A stretch of DNA of 51,933 bases from Pholiota molesta (taxonomy: Eukaryota; Basidiomycota; Agaricomycetes; Agaricales; Strophariaceae), in NCBI GenBank assembly GCA_014925825.1, contig JACGCK010000281.1:1-51933 (forward strand), written 5' to 3'. The position numbers were made by a program, and so were the translations under genes. How positions within the stretch are numbered: position 1 is the first letter of the stretch; each line of letters starts with the position of its first letter. Positions 47,701 through 51,933 of the stretch are shown in pieces. The notes beneath the pieces are model-generated. The model was not told the origin of the DNA. It saw only the letters and a program-made list of their open reading frames with translations, and did no database searches.

Positions 47701-50700
47701 ACGCACTTTTATTGTGACATACTATAAGCGAAGAGATCGAGAGTCGACGAAGAAAGCTTACGTATGCGCATCCAGGCCAGCGAGAACATCGTCCAGGAGA
47801 AGAATGGCAGCATTTGAGTAGATAGCCCTTGCAAGCGCGATTCGTGCCTTGAAAATGATGAAGATTAAAGGCAAATTTTTGGGCTTTAATCACAAATCAC
47901 CTTTTGCCCTCCACTAATTTGCAATTTTCAGTCAAGTCTGCCTGTAAGGAAAGTCCAGCCATACCTTAGCATGAGCCCGCTTTCTCCGATTTCAATCCTG
48001 TCGCCATCTTCGAATAGGTCAAGGTCTTGCTGCAGTGCGCATTGATGGATAACTTGCAACTTTTTTCAATCATATGGTACGTGTTACCCTAGGACACAGA
48101 CGGAAGACATACCTGTATGATATCGTGTCTCATCGTAAGTGGACCCAAAGATGATATTATCTCGTACGGTTGCGTTTTGGATCCAGGATTCTTGTGCCGC
48201 ATATGCTACGCCATCGCCTCGAGGAAGGCCGAAACAAGGGTCAGAATCTGTCTGCATAAGATGCATTTCCCCTATCCAGTGGGGTCATCAATGGGCGCCT
48301 TAGATATAGTCAAATTTCTCTGGGTCATACCAAGTAAGGCCATCAACATGGAGGTCTTCCCTGACCCACTGAACGTCACAAGTTGGCCAGAGAAGGTAGA
48401 CATGATAATCAGTTTGTACTCACGTAGGGCCAATGATAAGATTGATATAGCCTGGACGAAACAGAAGTTCTCCTTCAATGTGTAGCCTGAAAGTCTGAGG
48501 AAGACTTGGTGAATGACTCTCGTCTTGATCTTCCCATCTAAATGTTGCATCTCTAAATCCAATCGGAGTAGTCCTAGAGTCTTCTTCGTAATCATCGAGA
48601 ACTAAAACATGCTTGTTGAGTGCATATGAAGGCTTATATCGATCAAGTAGTTCAGTTTTCTGCAAGAAGTCGTTGATGCGATCTAGGGACACCTTGGCTG
48701 AATACCAATGATCAGGACATCAGCAAAATAGACAACATTTAAGATATATACATTCGATCACCACAGCCGAACGCCATGCTAAATTCCCAAGCTGTTCCCA
48801 CAGAATCGCGAAGATAGCCATGCTTGGAAATAGTTTCGATGCTATTACATGGAGTCAGTATATCCGCAATATCAATGACGATCAACACTTCCGACCATTT
48901 GATTCGTGTTTCAATATCAGTGTATGTGTGGCAAAGGTGACCAGCATTGTTAATGTAGGGATAAAGATGCTATAAAATTCAAAGGTGAGAAAGACACCAA
49001 AAAACGATATTCCTATTCACCTGACTAGCCCGCTGTATATCTTGATGACCTTGATGCTTGATTGAATAATTCATCTATTCAAGAGTGATATGAGAATAGA
49101 TCTACCTTCATTCTCCAAAGCCAATAAAGTTCCTCTTCGCGTCGATTCTCGATTCTCTCCGCCATTTTGCGTTCCCATCCGAATAGTTTAATCATTCGCA
49201 GAACGGTTACAGCTTGGCATAAAAGGTTAGGTTTTCGGATTTGCGGGGGGTAAAGCAGCTAAGCTACCTTCAGATAACATCTCAATTCTGGCATCAGTCT
49301 ATAAAATTTATTAGCGCTGCTGCTGGTAAAGGAGATTAAATGAGGCGGTGCATACCGATTTCATCTTGCGCGCGGATAAGGCGCGCACCTGATTTCCTAT
49401 ACGTCTGGCAAGGGGGCTGAGTACGAGTACTGCTACGAGGCATACAACGGCACTGAGGTTGGGAAATATTAAAACATGTTTGAATCGAGTACAGAAATCC
49501 GAACCTCCAGTCCAGGATCCGATAGAGCAATAGTGTACAAAAAATAATTTGCAAGGGTGTCTGAAAGACTGCACATTTTTTAGCTCAGCTGAGGAGGATT
49601 TTGAAGAAAAGAAAGCTTGCTTACGAACGCTTAGGAAATCAACGCCTTCAGCTATTCTATCAAGGTCTGTGGACACAAGGTTATAGATTTTGCCACTGGA
49701 GTTCTCTACATCTTGAAAGCGCCCAGTTGTAGCATCGTTCGCTTCAGCAATATTGGTGGAAGGTCCCCTTGTTGTTCGTATACGAAGACTATGCTCGAAA
49801 ACGAGCTGCGTGAGCAATGCCTGAACCCGGACTTGGATGTCAGTTTCGACACGTCTATGCCACTGCGCAGACAGTGACTGGGCCAATGGGCCGACCAACA
49901 GCAATAGCCCCCAAACCCAAACATGAATTGTTGCACTTTGATCGTCAGATTCGAGATATCTGTCAACGTGGTCAGCAACGTCATCGGAGTTACTGGAGAC
50001 GTGTTATGAGGGCCCACTTGAGAATTTTGTTGATACCTATTGGGGCAACGAAGCTTGCGATGGAAGTCAGAGTAAGCGCTAGGAAAACAATGGCGAAGTC
50101 TCGCACTAACGAGAAGGTGAATATAGTGAAACTTGTGTGGAAGATGGATTTTAATGAACTCACAGAAGTAGTGCAGAAGACTGAATAATATATGTCGAGG
50201 TTTGGCGCCGCTAAAGAGGTCTAGAAACTAACAGAAAGTGAGTGCGTACGCTCGAGGGGAACCAGAGACCAAAACTTGATACAGACTGGAAATTGACATC
50301 GAGCGGAGTTCTCGTCTGAGAGAAATGGGGGTTTATTATGGCGTAGACGGAGAATCTTGTTGGCAAACACGACGAGAGGATCAAGATATGTGAGAACTGG
50401 TGCTGAAAACCGCGAAGTAATTCCCTCAAGATTTTGGGTGAGCATAGGATCCTTTGAAGCGATGTCAGCGTCGACACTTCTTATTTATCCATGAATGTTA
50501 TACCTTTGGATCGTAGACATAGTGAATGAACAGTGGCATGATTACAGCTGTTAGAACAGGTAGATGACTTTTTTTTCTTGCTCAGACTGCTGCCTATAGC
50601 TGCCGGCGATTCTGCAGGCCAGCATAGCGACTAAATGACGCAAAATATATTTACTTCCAAGGCTGATATCAAGCCATAACGTTGAACCGCATTGCTTAAA

Positions 50701-51068
50701 GTCTTCCTTCGCGCTTAAGGGAGTAATATGATTGCCAGTATGGAAAACTTCGGACGTGATGTCAATACTTTCTTGTTCAGAACAAATAGAATAAAACCTA
50801 CGGATACGAAGGAAACTTCATCCATGGTGAATCTGCAAGCATGACCACAAATATCCAAGATATTCAAGAAGGGCGACGCGACCTGCGCGTACTAGGACGC
50901 GTAGAAACATTCACATACTCCATATCCAACCACCCAATTCGGTAAGATAAATTCGTGAGCTGCCGGCAGATGATCGATGAACGACCATGGAGTGCTGAAT
51001 TTCGAGCAAGTGTAAAGGGGTGGCTGAGGCTGTCCCGAGTCGATGATGTTCCTCCAAGTCCCATCTTT
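44770..51068 (-). CDS. ABC transporter, ABCC/MRP type, full-length
   Basis: An ATP-driven exporter with two membrane domains and two nucleotide-binding domains. Readable in order: VLTYLDPLVVFANKILRL, FVAPIGINKILKYLES, ALLTQLVFEHSLRIR, NLVSTDLDRIAEGVDFLSV, VLRMIKLFGWERKMAERI, VSLDRINDFLQ; NBD1 with Walker A GPTGSGKTS, Q-loop YAAQESWIQNATVRDN, signature LSGGQKARIALARA, Walker B ILLLDDVLAGLDAHT, VTHN; second membrane domain (TPAARVITRCTQDIGIIDGP, GLVSIRAYGAQNAF); NBD2 with Walker A GKTGSGKSS, signature LSVGERQIIALARA, Walker B LLILDEATSAIDYE and IAHRLRTIMDADKI. The stop is at 44770-44772. There are many introns, including 13-nt and 15-nt exons and a GC-AG intron. All catalytic residues appear intact. 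The 5' end is uncertain: coding-like sequence (FSTPWSFIDHLPAAHEFILP) reaches about 51010, but no in-frame ATG was found. Confidence 0.9.
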
Positions 51069-51452
51069 CCTTGCATTTCACAAAGTAAGTATGAAAAGAC
51101 AAAATATGAAGTTTTCACAAATTTTGAACCAAGAACATTGAATATTTTCAGTCTAGAACGCTTTGCGGGTATTTCAGAAATTCATAGGATTGCAATGAAG
51201 AAATGGGAGTTGGCAATTGGTTGGCAAGCTGGACGAGTCGACGACGCAGTCGAACATTAGCTGACTAATCATAGCAAACACCATACTAGGGTTAGGACTT
51301 GCGGACTTCCGTCCCAGCAATCGATCTCCGAGCCCAAGACTCCAAGCCGATTTCGAGTCACTGGTGCGATCCGGCCGAAGCAACTTTTTTTGTGGACAAT
51401 CATATCCAGAAGATCTCCTCGACCTCTTCCAGTAAAAAAGCTTTCGAATCCG
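51069..51452. other. Divergent promoter region between ABCC (-) and PdxS-like (+) genes
   Basis: About 380 bp with no supported frame of its own. It must hold the core promoters of both genes and possibly a first small exon of the ABC gene. Confidence 0.5.
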
Positions 51453-51933
51453 ATGTCGACGCCTGCTTCTGGTACTCCCGTCATCCCAGCCTCGCTTCAA
51501 TCCCCACCCATTCCTCAAGGAGCCGGAAGCGCGAGCATCCCCAGTACTGCCCCTGCGCGCGTTGGTGCTACACAACGAGATGGAGGCAACAGTCTTGCAA
51601 CTTTTGGTGTACGCAATGTTCTTTTCCTTTTGCCATCGACACCATATCTTATCTCTTTGTCTCATGGCACGTTAGGTCAAATCTGGTTTGGCACAGATGC
51701 TCAAAGTATGTCAGGATCTTCAATCGAGACGTTTTTGGTACAAGGTCACTGACTGCATTATCTGCTAAAGGGGGGCGTGATCATGGATGTAGTAAATGCT
51801 GAACAAGTGAGGTTTTGCATGCCACTCCAATATCTCAAAGATCTCTGACAAGAAGCTCAATTAGGCTCGCATTGCTGAAGAGGCCGGAGCTTGTGCGGTG
51901 ATGGCACTCGAACGAGTACCCGCTGACATCAGA
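51453..51933 (+). CDS. Pyridoxal 5'-phosphate synthase, PdxS/SNZ/PDX1 family (5' part)
   Basis: The gene is cut by the window edge. Four exons are seen: 51453-51608, 51676-51705, 51771-51806 and 51865 to the edge. After a low-complexity leader (MSTPASGTPVIPASLQSPP...) the PdxS start is unmistakable: FGVKSGLAQMLKGGVIMDVV, NAEQARIAEEAGACAVMALE, RVPADIR. The Asp in IMDVV is the residue known to bind ribose 5-phosphate substrate in this family. The enzyme makes pyridoxal 5'-phosphate from a pentose phosphate and glyceraldehyde 3-phosphate, with ammonia from its glutaminase partner PdxT/SNO. The partner is not in this window. Exons 2 and 3 are only 30 and 36 nt. The start ATG at 51453 gives a frame that joins cleanly. 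Confidence 0.92.

Overview
This is eukaryotic nuclear DNA, almost certainly from a basidiomycete mushroom-type fungus (Agaricomycetes). Genes are broken by many short GT-AG introns, mostly about 45-70 nt, with frequent tiny exons. The gene content fits: two DUF6699 proteins, tandem cytochrome P450s, RlpA-like double-psi beta-barrel (DPBB) secreted proteins, a ZIFL-like MFS transporter and an ABCC transporter. I rebuilt exon models by reading frames across splice sites. For most genes the exon lengths add up to a whole number of codons, which is an internal check on the model.

Layout from left to right. 1-614: 3' end of a gene for a possible PD-(D/E)XK-like protein (+). 2958-8165: a 30-exon Na+/K+-ATPase-type P-type ATPase (+). 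About 9057-9158: an intron-containing tRNA-Ala or tRNA-Ala pseudogene (-). 9538-11825 and 12372-14643: two tandem P450 genes with the same intron positions (-). 15404-16950 and 18285-19038: two DUF6699 genes (-), the first with a probable one-base frameshift. 19609-about 21477: MFS transporter (-). 22034-23128: CCDC124/Lso2-like ribosome-associated protein (+). 24164-24937: calcipressin/RCAN (-), with a duplicated intron-like unit downstream. 27118-30464: large single-pass membrane protein with furin-like Cys-rich repeats (+). 32142-33872: PP2C phosphatase (+). 36247-37372: unrecognised Ser/Lys-rich protein (+). 38179-42581: three secreted-protein genes (-). 43499-44743: ZZ zinc-finger protein (+). 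44770-about 51068: ABCC-type ABC transporter (-). 51453-end: 5' part of the PdxS/SNZ-type pyridoxal 5'-phosphate synthase gene (+).

The most unusual locus is 37880-41211. A DPBB gene and its flanks were tandemly duplicated, and the second copy then lost the whole DPBB domain in frame, apparently by a deletion of about 0.8 kb that also removed every intron. Its Ala/Thr linker grew into a 63-bp minisatellite. The result is a new intronless, secreted, mucin-like protein with the old signal peptide and old C-terminus.

Functional links are otherwise loose, as expected in a fungal chromosome. There are membrane transport genes (ATPase, MFS, ABCC), signalling genes (calcipressin acting on calcineurin, PP2C), a putative oxidative metabolism pair (P450s) and cell-surface or secreted proteins. 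No rRNA, CRISPR array or intact transposon was found.
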